The translations under genes and the position numbers were made by a program. From contig JAFWIM010000050.1 of NCBI GenBank assembly GCA_017514845.1, forward strand, positions 1 through 41,751: 41,751 nucleotides of DNA, given 5' to 3'. A model generated the notes under the pieces. The model saw only the letters and a list, made by a program, of their open reading frames with translations, made no database searches and was not told the DNA's origin. Below are positions 16,506 to 25,183 of the stretch, one piece after another; position 1 is the stretch's first letter, and each line of letters begins with the position of its first letter. Source of the stretch: Lachnospiraceae bacterium. GTDB lineage: Bacteria > Bacillota > Clostridia > Lachnospirales > Lachnospiraceae.

Positions 16506-16575
16506 ATTTAGTACCTAATGTGTCGAACTAAATACAAGTATTGTACTTGTTCACAAAATTTTTGTAGGGTATAAT
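16506..16575 (+). promoter_or_regulatory. pta promoter with two inverted repeats
   Basis: TATAAT at 16570-16575 with TTGTTC at 16547-16552, spacer 17, reads toward pta. Two inverted repeats flank or overlap it: ATTTAGT (16506-16512) with ACTAAAT (16527-16533), and ACAAGTA (16534-16540) with TACTTGT (16544-16550). The second covers the -35 and looks like a repressor site. The regulator is unknown. Confidence 0.7.
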
Positions 16576-16605
16576 ACAACTAGTTATGTATATTTATTAG
16601 ATGTG

Positions 16606-16632
16606 GTCTGAGCAGTGTCTGACCGCTCAGAC
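16606..16632 (+). promoter_or_regulatory. Hairpin in the pta 5' leader
   Basis: GTCTGAGC (16606-16613) pairs perfectly with GCTCAGAC (16625-16632), 11-nt loop. It lies in the transcribed leader, about 50 bp before the start codon, with no U-tract, so it may stabilise the mRNA rather than terminate. Confidence 0.6.
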
Positions 16633-16682
16633 TCCATCAGATGCTATTAATGCCACAACGTTACGAAAGAGGAGATGCAGCT

Positions 16683-17681
16683 ATGAGTTTTATTGAACAG
16701 ATCAAAGCACGCGCAAAACAGGACATTAAGACAATTGTACTTCCGGAGTCAGAAGACATCCGTACATACAAGGCAGCTGAGCAGATTCTGAAAGAGGGAT
16801 TTGCCAAAGTCATCATTATCGGTTCTGAAGAAGAGATCGCCGCAAACAAGCAGGATACAGATATCACAGGCGCAATCATTGTAGACCCGGCTAAATGTGA
16901 CAAGACACCGGCTTACATTGACAAGCTGGTCGAGCTTCGCCAGAAGAAGGGTATGACTGTTGAGAAGGCAACAGAACTTCTTCTTAAATCCTACACATAT
17001 TATGGCGTCATGATGGTCAAGATGGGCGATGCAGACGGCATGGTCTCCGGTGCCTGCCATTCGACCGCTGACACTCTTCGTCCGAGCCTCCAGATCCTTA
17101 AGACAGCTCCGGGCACAAAGCTTGTTTCTTCCTTCTTCCTGATGAACGTTCCGGATTGTGAGTTCGGCAATCACGGCACATTCGTATTCTCAGACTGCGG
17201 ACTTAACCAGAACCCGACAGCTGAGGAGCTTGCAGCTATCGCAAAATCTTCCGCAGATTCCTACAGGTCCCTTACCGGTGATGAGCCGAAGGTCGCTATG
17301 CTTTCCTACAGCTCATTCGGATCCGCTAAGCACGACGATGTAACAAAGGTTCAGGAAGCTACAAGAATCGCCAAGGAAGAAAATCCGGATCTCGCGCTTG
17401 ACGGCGAGCTTCAGCTTGACGCAGCTATCGTTCCGTCTGTCGGCGAGTTCAAGGCTCCGGGCAGCAAGGTAGCAGGTCATGCCAATACACTTATTTTCCC
17501 GAACCTTGATGCCGGCAACATCGGCTACAAGCTTGTCCAGAGACTTGCAAAGGCTGAAGCTTACGGCCCGATGACACAGGGTCTCGCAGCTCCGGTCAAT
17601 GATCTGTCCCGCGGCTGCTTCGCAGAAGACATCGTAGGTGTTGTAGCTATCACAGCAGTTCAGGCTCAGATGCAGGGCTGA
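16683..17681 (+). CDS. pta: Phosphate acetyltransferase
   Basis: Converts acetyl-CoA and phosphate to acetyl phosphate, first step of the ATP-yielding acetate pathway. 332 residues from ATG 16683 (AGGAG 8 nt upstream), the short Firmicutes form without the regulatory N-terminal domain of enterobacterial Pta. Blocks seen include IVLPESEDIRTYKAAEQI, GMVSGACHSTADTLRP, DGELQLDAA and NTLIFPNLDAGNIGYKLVQR. ackA follows after 27 bp, the conserved operon order. Codon choice in pta and ackA is more uniform than in neighbours, consistent with high expression. Confidence 0.96.
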   Translation: MSFIEQIKARAKQDIKTIVLPESEDIRTYKAAEQILKEGFAKVIIIGSEEEIAANKQDTDITGAIIVDPAKCDKTPAYIDKLVELRQKKGMTVEKATELLLKSYTYYGVMMVKMGDADGMVSGACHSTADTLRPSLQILKTAPGTKLVSSFFLMNVPDCEFGNHGTFVFSDCGLNQNPTAEELAAIAKSSADSYRSLTGDEPKVAMLSYSSFGSAKHDDVTKVQEATRIAKEENPDLALDGELQLDAAIVPSVGEFKAPGSKVAGHANTLIFPNLDAGNIGYKLVQRLAKAEAYGPMTQGLAAPVNDLSRGCFAEDIVGVVAITAVQAQMQG

Positions 17682-17708
17682 TCATATATTAAAGGAGATA
17701 GTAATTCT

Positions 17709-18908
17709 ATGAAAATCTTAGTTATCAACGCAGGAAGTTCCTCACTCAAGTATCAGCTGATCGATATTACAGACGAGTCCGTAAAGGCCAAGGGTCTCTG
17801 CGAGCGTATCGGTATTGACGGCTCTGTTCTGACACATAAAGTGCCGGGCAAGGAAGACTATGTATGCGAAGCTCCGATGCCGACACATAAGCAGGCAATC
17901 GAGATGGTCCTTGAAGCTCTCGTAGACAAGGATCACGGTGTTGTCACCAATGTCGATGAGATTACAGCGATCGGACACCGCGTCCTCCATGGCGGTATCA
18001 AGTTCACAGAGTCCTCACTTGTCGATGACAAGGTCAAGGAAGTCATCAAAGAGTGCTTCCCGCTCGGACCGCTTCACAACCCGGCAAACCTTATGGGTAT
18101 CGAAGCATGCCAGGCAGCTATGCCGGGCAAGCCGAACGTAGCCGTATTCGATACAACTTTCGGTATGGGCATGGAGCCGTATGCTTACATGTACGGTATC
18201 GATCCGAAGTACTATGAGAAGTACTCCATCCGCCGCTATGGCTTCCACGGAACAAGCCATATGTTCGTATCCGCAGAGACAATCAAGTACGCTAAGCTTC
18301 CGGAAGGAAATCAGAGAGTCATCGTCTGCCACCTCGGCAACGGCTCCTCAATCTCCGCATCCATCGGCGGCAAGTGCGTAGATACATCCATGGGTCTTAC
18401 ACCTCTTGAAGGCCTTATCATGGGAACACGTTCCGGTGATGTGGACCCCGCAGTTGTTCAGACGATTGCCAACGGCGAAGGTCTCACTGTAGACGAAGTC
18501 CTTAACATCCTGAACAAGAAGTCCGGCGTTCTCGCTATGTCCGGCGTATCCTCTGACTTCCGTGATCTCGGCGCTGCAGCTGCTGAAGGCAATGAGCGCG
18601 CTAAGCTCGCTCTTGACGCTTTCAAGCATCGCGTTGTCAAGTATATCGGCGCGTACGCAGCAGTTATGAACGGCGTTGATGCTATCTCCTTCACCGGTGG
18701 TATCGGCGAGAACGACGTCACAACACGCGGCGACATCATCAACCGTCTTGGCTACCTCGGCATCATTCCGGATCCGGAGAAGGCCAATATCCGCGGCAAG
18801 AAGGCAGAGCTCACAACACCTGAATCCAAGGTCCGCGTATTCTGCCTGCCGACAAACGAAGAGCTTGCAATCGCACGTGAAACGGTCCGCGTAGCAGGCC
18901 TCGCATAA
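17709..18908 (+). CDS. ackA: Acetate kinase
   Basis: Transfers phosphate from acetyl phosphate to ADP, making acetate and ATP. 399 residues, normal for the family. The signatures are present: MKILVINAGSSSLKYQL at the N-terminus, RRYGFHGTSH in the middle and GTRSGDVDP. GGIGEN (about residue 328) lies in the nucleotide-binding part. AAAGGAG lies upstream of the ATG. Its transcript runs straight into the long-stem element at 18922, 13 bp after the stop. Confidence 0.97.
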   Translation: MKILVINAGSSSLKYQLIDITDESVKAKGLCERIGIDGSVLTHKVPGKEDYVCEAPMPTHKQAIEMVLEALVDKDHGVVTNVDEITAIGHRVLHGGIKFTESSLVDDKVKEVIKECFPLGPLHNPANLMGIEACQAAMPGKPNVAVFDTTFGMGMEPYAYMYGIDPKYYEKYSIRRYGFHGTSHMFVSAETIKYAKLPEGNQRVIVCHLGNGSSISASIGGKCVDTSMGLTPLEGLIMGTRSGDVDPAVVQTIANGEGLTVDEVLNILNKKSGVLAMSGVSSDFRDLGAAAAEGNERAKLALDAFKHRVVKYIGAYAAVMNGVDAISFTGGIGENDVTTRGDIINRLGYLGIIPDPEKANIRGKKAELTTPESKVRVFCLPTNEELAIARETVRVAGLA

Positions 18909-18921
18909 TAAGACATAATAC

Positions 18922-19114
18922 TAGTTCAGGCAGGCTGCCTTGAAGTTTTAAGCCTGTCGCAAACATCATCTTCATCGAAAAACGCAGGTCCTGCTTTGAG
19001 CTTAAAAGATGCTCATGCATCTTTTGATCTCTCGGTCAGACCTGCAATGTTTTTCTCACGAAGATGAATGCTTTGCGCCGATTGCCAAATTATTCAAGCA
19101 GCCTGTCTGAACTA
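18922..19114 (+). repeat. Long-stem palindromic element, copy A (family 1)
   Basis: A 193-bp imperfect palindrome. The outer 17 nt (18922-18938) pair with 19098-19114 with one G-T wobble. A middle stem pairs the CATCTTCATCGAAAAA side (about 18958-18982) with GTTTTTCTCACGAAGATG (about 19049-19077). GCAGGTC (18984-18990) pairs with GACCTGC (19039-19045), and the tip AAAAGATGC (19004-19012) with GCATCTTTT (19017-19025). The unpaired core GATCTCTCGGTC (19026-19037) is identical in copy B. Folding as RNA downstream of ackA is likely. No coding frame is supported. Confidence 0.85.
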
Positions 19115-19134
19115 AATTGCGGCTTTAGACCCGC

Positions 19135-19172
19135 CGCAAACATCACATTGTTTAGCAGCCTACATGAACTGT
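19135..19172 (+). repeat. Internally deleted remnant of the long-stem element
   Basis: CCGCAAACATCAC (19135-19147) repeats the 5' interior of copy A (18958-18968), and AGCAGCCTACATGAACTG (from 19155) repeats its 3' end (19097-19112) with two changes. The middle of the element is missing. This looks like a deletion derivative lying directly after copy A. Confidence 0.5.
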
Positions 19173-19214
19173 AAAAAACACAGACACAAGTCTGAAAATT
19201 TATAAAATTTGCAG

Positions 19215-19244
19215 TTGACAAGTGTCGAGCCTTCTATGTATAAT
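19215..19244 (+). promoter_or_regulatory. Consensus sigma-A promoter for rpmF
   Basis: TTGACA at 19215-19220 and TATAAT at 19239-19244 with an 18-nt spacer, about 35 bp before the rpmF start. Both hexamers are perfect, as expected for a ribosomal protein gene. Confidence 0.9.
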
Positions 19245-19278
19245 AGTGCAGATGTCTAAAGGATAGGAGGTGTTAAGT

Positions 19279-19467
19279 ATGTCCATTTGTCCGAAGAATA
19301 AACATTGTTCTGCAAGACGTGACAAGTCCAGAGCAGGTCATTGGAAGATGACAGCTCCGACACTGGTCAAGTGCAGCAAGTGTGGTGCTCTGACAGTACC
19401 GCATCGCGTCTGCAAAGCCTGCGGATCTTATAATAAAAGAGAGATCATTAAACAGGATGTAGATTAA
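19279..19467 (+). CDS. rpmF: 50S ribosomal protein L32
   Basis: A 62-residue large-subunit protein. It has the zinc-ribbon form of L32 with CSKCG and CKACG pairs. The ATG at 19279 has TAGGAGG upstream. The usual neighbour DUF177 (YceD), normally just before rpmF, is missing; the ackA-rpmF gap instead holds the long-stem element, its remnant and a consensus promoter. The gene ends at its own terminator (19531-19561). Confidence 0.95.
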   Translation: MSICPKNKHCSARRDKSRAGHWKMTAPTLVKCSKCGALTVPHRVCKACGSYNKREIIKQDVD

Positions 19468-19530
19468 TTTTCGTAAATGTTTAACTGTGCACAGTAATAT
19501 AAGTTCAACGTACGAAGAGCAGACCAGAAG

Positions 19531-19561
19531 GCTGCCGCCGGGTTCGGCGGCAGCTTTTTTG
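19531..19561 (+). terminator. Terminator after rpmF
   Basis: GCTGCCGCCG (19531-19540) pairs perfectly with CGGCGGCAGC (19545-19554) around a GGTT tetraloop, followed by T6. It isolates rpmF from acpP. The next 140 bp to acpP show no clear promoter and only weak pairing. Confidence 0.95.
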
Positions 19562-19702
19562 TAACATTAATACGTCAAAACCATCCGTGTACGCGCGAAG
19601 CGGCTTTGACCGGCACAGTAGGATTCCGGCGAGTCAGAACAGATCCTTAGGGCGAGGTCTGTCCGCAGGAGCCATTCTGGTATAGATGCAGGGAGGTCCA
19701 TT

Positions 19703-19933
19703 ATGGAGTATGAGAAGATCGTCAGAATAATCCATGAGGTAATGGGAATCAGAGAAGAAGAAATAACCCTAAGATTGTCCTTTTACGACGACCTCGGAGC
19801 GAACTCTCTGGATGTGTATCAGATCGTCACAGCGCTGGAGGATGCATTTGACCTTGAAATCTCGACTGCCGATGTAGAGCATATCGACACCGTCGAGGAT
19901 GCGGTGCGGGCGCTGAAGTCCGCAAGGGGATAA
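19703..19933 (+). CDS. acpP: Acyl carrier protein
   Basis: A 76-residue carrier of growing fatty-acid chains on a phosphopantetheine arm. The attachment serine lies in DDLGANSLD (Ser about 36). Most ACPs have GADSLD; here Asn replaces the Asp just before the serine, a residue often contacted by the transferase, so a specialised or second ACP is possible. GGGAGG precedes the ATG. rnc starts 8 bp after the stop. The plsX and fab genes often found here are absent. Confidence 0.9.
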   Translation: MEYEKIVRIIHEVMGIREEEITLRLSFYDDLGANSLDVYQIVTALEDAFDLEISTADVEHIDTVEDAVRALKSARG

Positions 19934-19941
19934 TCTGATCG

Positions 19942-20640
19942 ATGAGAAAAGACATTAGAAAACTAATGGGGAAAATCGGCTACGAGTTCAAGAATGTCGA
20001 TCTCCTGAAGACGGCGGTGACACATACATCGTATGCCAACGAACACCGGCGGGAAAACGTTAAACACAACGAGCGCCTCGAATTTCTCGGGGATGCAGTC
20101 CTCGAGACTGTAAGCTCGGAATACTTATACAGACTGTATCCGGATAAGGGAGAGGGTGAACTCTCGACCATGCGGGCCAGTATGGTATGTGAGCCTTCTC
20201 TTGCCATCTGCGCCAGGGATATGGGACTCCCTGATTTTCTGCGCCTCGGAAAAGGAGAGGAGCTGATGCGGGGACGCGAGAAGGACTCGATCACATCGGA
20301 TGCGACAGAGGCAGTCATCGGGGCAATCTATCTCGATGGCGGATTCGAGGAGGCCAAGAAATTTGTCCTTGAATTCATACTCGGAGATCTGAAGACCGAG
20401 GACCTCTACAGGGATACGAAGACAGAGCTGCAGGAGATTGTCCAGAATTTCGGCAGCCATGTTGATTATGAGCTGGTCTCGGATGAGGGACCGGATCACG
20501 CCAAGACATTTGTAATCAGAGCGGTCGTCGACGGAAATGTCATAGGGACCGGAAGCGGAAGGACAAAAAAACAGGCCTCAAAGAACGCAGCCAAGGCCGG
20601 AGTGGAGTATTACAGACAGAATGTACTTAAAACGGATTGA
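19942..20640 (+). CDS. rnc: Ribonuclease III
   Basis: Cleaves double-stranded RNA in rRNA and mRNA maturation. The protein is 232 residues. The signature NERLEFLGDAVLE sits near residue 43 and DATEAVIGAIYLDGG near 113, giving the acidic metal ligands. The C-terminal double-stranded RNA-binding domain (about 157-228) ends with the KKQASKNAAKAGVEYY helix. The last 20 bp overlap the start of smc, so the two are translationally linked. The nearby long-stem elements would be natural substrates, which is inference. Confidence 0.96.
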   Translation: MRKDIRKLMGKIGYEFKNVDLLKTAVTHTSYANEHRRENVKHNERLEFLGDAVLETVSSEYLYRLYPDKGEGELSTMRASMVCEPSLAICARDMGLPDFLRLGKGEELMRGREKDSITSDATEAVIGAIYLDGGFEEAKKFVLEFILGDLKTEDLYRDTKTELQEIVQNFGSHVDYELVSDEGPDHAKTFVIRAVVDGNVIGTGSGRTKKQASKNAAKAGVEYYRQNVLKTD

Positions 20641-23600
20641 AATGCAGGGCTTTAAGTCCTTTGCCAACAAGATGGTCTTCGAGTTCCCGGAAGGAATCAC
20701 CGGCATCGTCGGTCCCAACGGGAGCGGCAAATCCAATGTCGCCGACGCGGTCAGGTGGGTTCTCGGAGAGCAGAGCGCCAAGCAGCTGCGAGGCGGCAAT
20801 ATGCAGGACGTCATATTTGCAGGCACAGCGGCCAGAAAGCCGCAGAGCTTCGCGTCGGTGGCAATCACATTTGACAATCATGACAAGGCGCTTGAAATCG
20901 GCTTTGAGGAAGTGACAGTCATGCGCCGGCTTTATCGGTCCGGCGAGAGTGAATACAAAATAAACGGACAAACAGTGCGTCTGCGCGATATACATGAGCT
21001 CTTCTACGACACCGGCATCGGAAAGGAAGGCTACTCCATCATCGGGCAGGGCCAGATCGAGAGGATTATTTCCGGCAAGGCCGACGAGCGTCGAGAGCTC
21101 TTCGACGAGGCGGCAGGAATCGTCAAATTCAAGAGACGTAAGGCTACGGCGCTCAAAAAGCTTGCCGAGGAACAGCAGAATCTGCTCCGCGTCACGGATA
21201 TTCTGACCGAGCTGACAGGACAGCTGGAGCCCCTGAAAAAGCAGTCAGAGGTTGCGAAAATCTATCTGGATAAGAGAGAACAGCTCAAGGGTCTGGATAT
21301 CAATCTTTTCCTCATCGATGACGAGAATATCGGAGGTCAGCTGGCTGAGATCGAGGAGAAAGCGCAGATCACTGACGGCGATATCGAAGAGACGACTAAA
21401 GCTCTCGATGACACAAAAGCCGAGTACGAGCGTATTGAAAATGAACTTTCGGAGCTCGACACTGAAATCGCTGAATTGAACAGTCGCGCTTCGCACAACA
21501 CGCTGATCCAACAGCAGTTGGCAGGCCAGATTGATCTGCTCAATGAGCAAATTCACGCTGTCAATCAAAACAGATCCCACTTCCTGGCAAGGCGTGAGAC
21601 AATCACTGAGGACTCGCGTAAGAAGCAGGAAGAACTTCGAGGACTCAAGGAAGAACTGAAAGAACTGAGGAAAACTGTTCAGGATTCGGAGGAGAATGAG
21701 CGCCGTGAGGAGCACAAACTCTCCGCAATCGAGATGGAGCTTTCGGATGTAAATGCGCAGATCTCAAAAGCCCAGAGCGACGTGATCGGAATGCTGAACA
21801 GCCGCGCGTCTGTCAAGGGAAAGATGCAGCGCTATGATGCTATGCTCGAGCAGATCGACATCAGGAAGAGCGAGCTCGGAAACCGCATGATTCGGTTTGC
21901 GGAGGAGGAAAATGACGCGAAGGTCAGGATTCAGAAGGCTGAGGAAACTCTGAAGGAAATAAAGGATCGAATTGCGAAGCTGCGCGAGGAGACCGCCGCA
22001 AAGGAGACCCAGGTAAACGCTTTGCAGGACCAGATACGGGAACTCAGCGAGGCGTATGAGCAGAATCAGACCGAATATCACCGGGATTCTTCGAGACTTG
22101 AATCGCTGAAAGCTCTGAGCGAGCACTATGAGGGCTACGGCAATGCCATCAAGAAAGTCATGGAGCAGAAGAAGCGAAATCCGGGAATTCATGGCGTGGT
22201 GGCTGACCTTGTATTTGCAGAACAGAAATATGAGGTGGCTATTGAGACAGCCCTCGGAGGAAGCCTTCGAAATATTGTCACGGACAATGAGAGCACGGCC
22301 AAGTATCTGATCGAGTATCTGAAGACGAACCGCTATGGACGGGCGACGTTCCTTCCGCTGACCAATGTGCGCGCAAGACGCAAGTTCGACAGACCGGAAG
22401 CGCTCAGGGAACCGGGTGTGATTGGTCTTGCAAATGAACTCTCCACCTCCGAACCCCGCTATGACGACCTCCGGGCACAGCTTCTCGGCAGAACGCTTGT
22501 CGTTGATACGATCGACAGCGCGATAAAAATCGGGCGAAAGTACAACCATCAGCTCTACATGGTCACCCTCGCCGGAGAATCCTTCTCACCGGGCGGCTCC
22601 ATCACCGGCGGTGCGTTCAGGAACAAGGACAACCTGCTCGGACGAAAGCGGGAGATCGACGAGCTTGAAAAGAGTGTGCGCAAGCTTGCTAAGACAATGA
22701 GCAAAGAGCAGGCTGAAATAGAGGAGAAGCGCAGGGAGCGAAATGCGCTGCGGGATGAGATCGTCGGGATCAGCAATAAGCTGCACGGAGAGAGCATCCG
22801 AGAGAATACAGCACAGATGTCGAGGAAACAGGCAGAGGATCAGATCCGAATGACCAGGCTCGACCGTCAGTCTCTCGACCGGGAGAATGTAGAGATCGAA
22901 ACGCAGATCAGTCAGATCAAAAAGTCTTCGAGCACTATTGAGCAGGAGCTTCTCGAGTCCGAGAAGGCTGAGAAATTGATCACACAGCAGAGTGCGGAGC
23001 TTGAGAAACGGGCGGAAAAGCTCATGGCTGACCGCGACAGCCAGACATCCGTGTTGGAGAATGTCCGTGTAAGAGCTGCCGCCCTTATGCAGAATAAAGG
23101 CTTTATCAGCACGAATATAGACCGACTCACTGGCGAACTAAAAGCTCTTCGGGAGGAGGATGCCGACATAACTGTAAATCTTGATGCAGGGACACTAGAT
23201 GAGAAGGAGAAACTTGAGCGGATCGAGACCATCAAGGGAACTATTGAAGCGGCCAAAGAAGAATCCATCAAAGATACCGCGAAGGCAGAGGAACTTGTAG
23301 CCAAGAAGAAAGAGCTTAATGACAGCCATAAGGGCTTTTTCGTGAAGAGAGATGAGCTATCTGCACGACTTGCGGAGCTTGACAAAGAGAGTTTCAGACT
23401 TCACACGCGCAAGGAAAAGATGGAAGAGTCAATGGAAGCGTCCGTTGCGCACCTCTGGGAAGAGTATGAGCTCACGCCGAACCAGGCAAGAAAGTTCCGT
23501 GATCCCGAGATGACGGACAGAGCTGCTATCCGCAGAGATATATCAAAGCTCAAGGAAGCGATAAAAAGGCTCGGCAACGTCAACGTCAACGCGATAGAAG

Positions 23601-24181
23601 ACTATAAGAATGTGGTAGAAAGACACACATTCCTGTCATCTCAGCACGCTGATCTCGTTGAGTCGGAAAAGCAGCTTGAGGGTATCATAAATGAGCTGGA
23701 TCGGGGAATGCGCAGGCAGTTCAATGAGAAATTTGCCGAGATCCGCAATGAATTCGACAGAGTCTTCAAGGCACTGTTCGGAGGTGGAAACGCTACCCTG
23801 GAGATCGACAAGGAGGCTGACGTGCTTGAGGCGGCGATCTCGATCATCGCTGAACCTCCGGGAAAGAAGCTTCAGAATATGATGCAGCTCTCCGGTGGGG
23901 AGAAGTCGCTGACGGCAATCTCACTGCTATTTGCAATACAGAATCTGAAACCGTCACCGTTCTGCCTTCTCGACGAGATTGAGGCGGCTCTGGACGATAA
24001 TAACGTTATCCGGTTCGCGGAATATTTGCATCGATTGACAAAAAGTACACAATTTATTGTCATTACGCACAGACGTGGTACAATGCAATCAGCGGATCGT
24101 CTCTACGGCATAACGATGCAGGAGAAGGGCGTGTCGGCGCTGGTGTCTGTCAACCTGATTGAGGATGAGCTTACTTCATAA
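20621..24181 (+). CDS. smc: Chromosome segregation ATPase SMC
   Basis: The core ATPase of bacterial condensin, compacting and aligning chromosome arms. 1186 residues, standard length. The Walker A GPNGSGKSN lies near residue 32, followed by a long coiled coil, a hinge (about 505-670, starting YGNAIKKVMEQKK), a second coiled coil, the ABC signature LSGGEKSLTAISLLFAI and Walker B CLLDEIEAALDD. The start overlaps the end of rnc by 20 bp. ftsY follows with a 13-bp gap. The partner genes scpA and scpB are not in the window. Confidence 0.98.
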   Translation: MYLKRIEMQGFKSFANKMVFEFPEGITGIVGPNGSGKSNVADAVRWVLGEQSAKQLRGGNMQDVIFAGTAARKPQSFASVAITFDNHDKALEIGFEEVTVMRRLYRSGESEYKINGQTVRLRDIHELFYDTGIGKEGYSIIGQGQIERIISGKADERRELFDEAAGIVKFKRRKATALKKLAEEQQNLLRVTDILTELTGQLEPLKKQSEVAKIYLDKREQLKGLDINLFLIDDENIGGQLAEIEEKAQITDGDIEETTKALDDTKAEYERIENELSELDTEIAELNSRASHNTLIQQQLAGQIDLLNEQIHAVNQNRSHFLARRETITEDSRKKQEELRGLKEELKELRKTVQDSEENERREEHKLSAIEMELSDVNAQISKAQSDVIGMLNSRASVKGKMQRYDAMLEQIDIRKSELGNRMIRFAEEENDAKVRIQKAEETLKEIKDRIAKLREETAAKETQVNALQDQIRELSEAYEQNQTEYHRDSSRLESLKALSEHYEGYGNAIKKVMEQKKRNPGIHGVVADLVFAEQKYEVAIETALGGSLRNIVTDNESTAKYLIEYLKTNRYGRATFLPLTNVRARRKFDRPEALREPGVIGLANELSTSEPRYDDLRAQLLGRTLVVDTIDSAIKIGRKYNHQLYMVTLAGESFSPGGSITGGAFRNKDNLLGRKREIDELEKSVRKLAKTMSKEQAEIEEKRRERNALRDEIVGISNKLHGESIRENTAQMSRKQAEDQIRMTRLDRQSLDRENVEIETQISQIKKSSSTIEQELLESEKAEKLITQQSAELEKRAEKLMADRDSQTSVLENVRVRAAALMQNKGFISTNIDRLTGELKALREEDADITVNLDAGTLDEKEKLERIETIKGTIEAAKEESIKDTAKAEELVAKKKELNDSHKGFFVKRDELSARLAELDKESFRLHTRKEKMEESMEASVAHLWEEYELTPNQARKFRDPEMTDRAAIRRDISKLKEAIKRLGNVNVNAIEDYKNVVERHTFLSSQHADLVESEKQLEGIINELDRGMRRQFNEKFAEIRNEFDRVFKALFGGGNATLEIDKEADVLEAAISIIAEPPGKKLQNMMQLSGGEKSLTAISLLFAIQNLKPSPFCLLDEIEAALDDNNVIRFAEYLHRLTKSTQFIVITHRRGTMQSADRLYGITMQEKGVSALVSVNLIEDELTS

Positions 24182-24194
24182 AGAAAGGGGAGCC

Positions 24195-25109
24195 ATGGGA
24201 TTTTTTGATAAATTAAAGGCAGGTCTTACCAAATCACGCTCGAATGTGGGCGAGGGAGTCAACACTGTTTTCAGCACCTATGATAAGATAGACGATGATT
24301 TCTATGACGAGCTGGAAGAGATTCTTGTCATGGCTGACGTAGGTATCAAGACGACAGATATAATTCTTCAGAACCTGAAGAAAAAAGTCAAGGAGCAGCG
24401 CATTAAGAGCGCGCATGAGTGCAAGAAGCTGCTCATGGACACGATCAAGGAGCAGATGCGGGTCAACGAGGCAGACTTTGCTTTCGAGAGAGAAAAGACT
24501 GTTCTCCTGATGATCGGCGTCAACGGTGTCGGCAAGACGACTACTGTCGGCAAGCTTGCCAACCTCTACCGCAGGCAGGGAAAGAAAGTGCTTGTCGCCG
24601 CTGCGGACACATTCAGAGCCGGAGCCACAGAGCAGCTGCTTGAGTGGACGAAGCGCGCGCAGGTCCCATGCATTTCCGCGAGTGAAGGAGCGGATCCCGG
24701 CGCGGTCGTCTTTGACGCGATTTCAGCTGCCAAAGCCCGTGATATAGACATCCTGATGATTGACACAGCAGGTCGTCTCAACAACAAGAAGAATCTCATG
24801 AAAGAGATGAGCAAGATTTACAAGATTCTTGCGAGAGAATACGGCTATGTCCACATTGAGACCCTGATCGTGCTCGACGGCACGACAGGTCAGAACGCTC
24901 TGGCTCAGGCCCGAGACTTTGAGGAGATCACGGCTATCACCGGCATCGTGCTGACAAAGCTGGACGGCACCGCCAAGGGCGGTATCGCGATTGCAATTCA
25001 GTCGGAGCTGGGCTTCCCGGTGAAATACATCGGTGTGGGCGAGCAGATTGACGATATGCAGAGATTTAACTCGGATGAGTTTGTCGATGCGCTGTTTGCG
25101 GATGACTGA
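24195..25109 (+). CDS. ftsY: Signal recognition particle receptor FtsY
   Basis: GTPase that docks ribosome-SRP complexes at the membrane. 304 residues from ATG 24195; an earlier in-frame ATG at 24159 lies inside smc. It consists of the N and G domains only, without the long acidic A domain of E. coli FtsY, as usual in Firmicutes. Motifs: GVNGVGKTTTVGKLA (P-loop), DTFRAGATEQL, DTAGR, TKLDGTAKGG and a C-terminal GVGEQIDDMQRF. The smc-ftsY pair is conserved; the commonly following ylxM-ffh are not here. Confidence 0.97.
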   Translation: MGFFDKLKAGLTKSRSNVGEGVNTVFSTYDKIDDDFYDELEEILVMADVGIKTTDIILQNLKKKVKEQRIKSAHECKKLLMDTIKEQMRVNEADFAFEREKTVLLMIGVNGVGKTTTVGKLANLYRRQGKKVLVAAADTFRAGATEQLLEWTKRAQVPCISASEGADPGAVVFDAISAAKARDIDILMIDTAGRLNNKKNLMKEMSKIYKILAREYGYVHIETLIVLDGTTGQNALAQARDFEEITAITGIVLTKLDGTAKGGIAIAIQSELGFPVKYIGVGEQIDDMQRFNSDEFVDALFADD

Positions 25110-25113
25110 TATA

Positions 25114-25163
25114 GGTGCTTCGCACTATGCGCGGAGCGGCAAAAATGCCGAGGCGTTCTTGAT
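25114..25163 (+). repeat. Short interspersed repeat, copy 2 (family 2)
   Basis: The sequence from GGTGCTTCGCAC to GCGTTCTTGAT begins 4 bp after the ftsY stop and matches 12586-12634 closely. GTGC/GCAC and GGCA/TGCC can form small hairpins. Confidence 0.7.
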
Positions 25164-25183
25164 TTAAATGATTTTTGTGTTGG

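Noticed and set aside
16547-16560. Rex redox-repressor site at the pta promoter
   Set aside because: TTGTTCACAA has the right ends but lacks the spacing of the usual 18-bp Rex palindrome.
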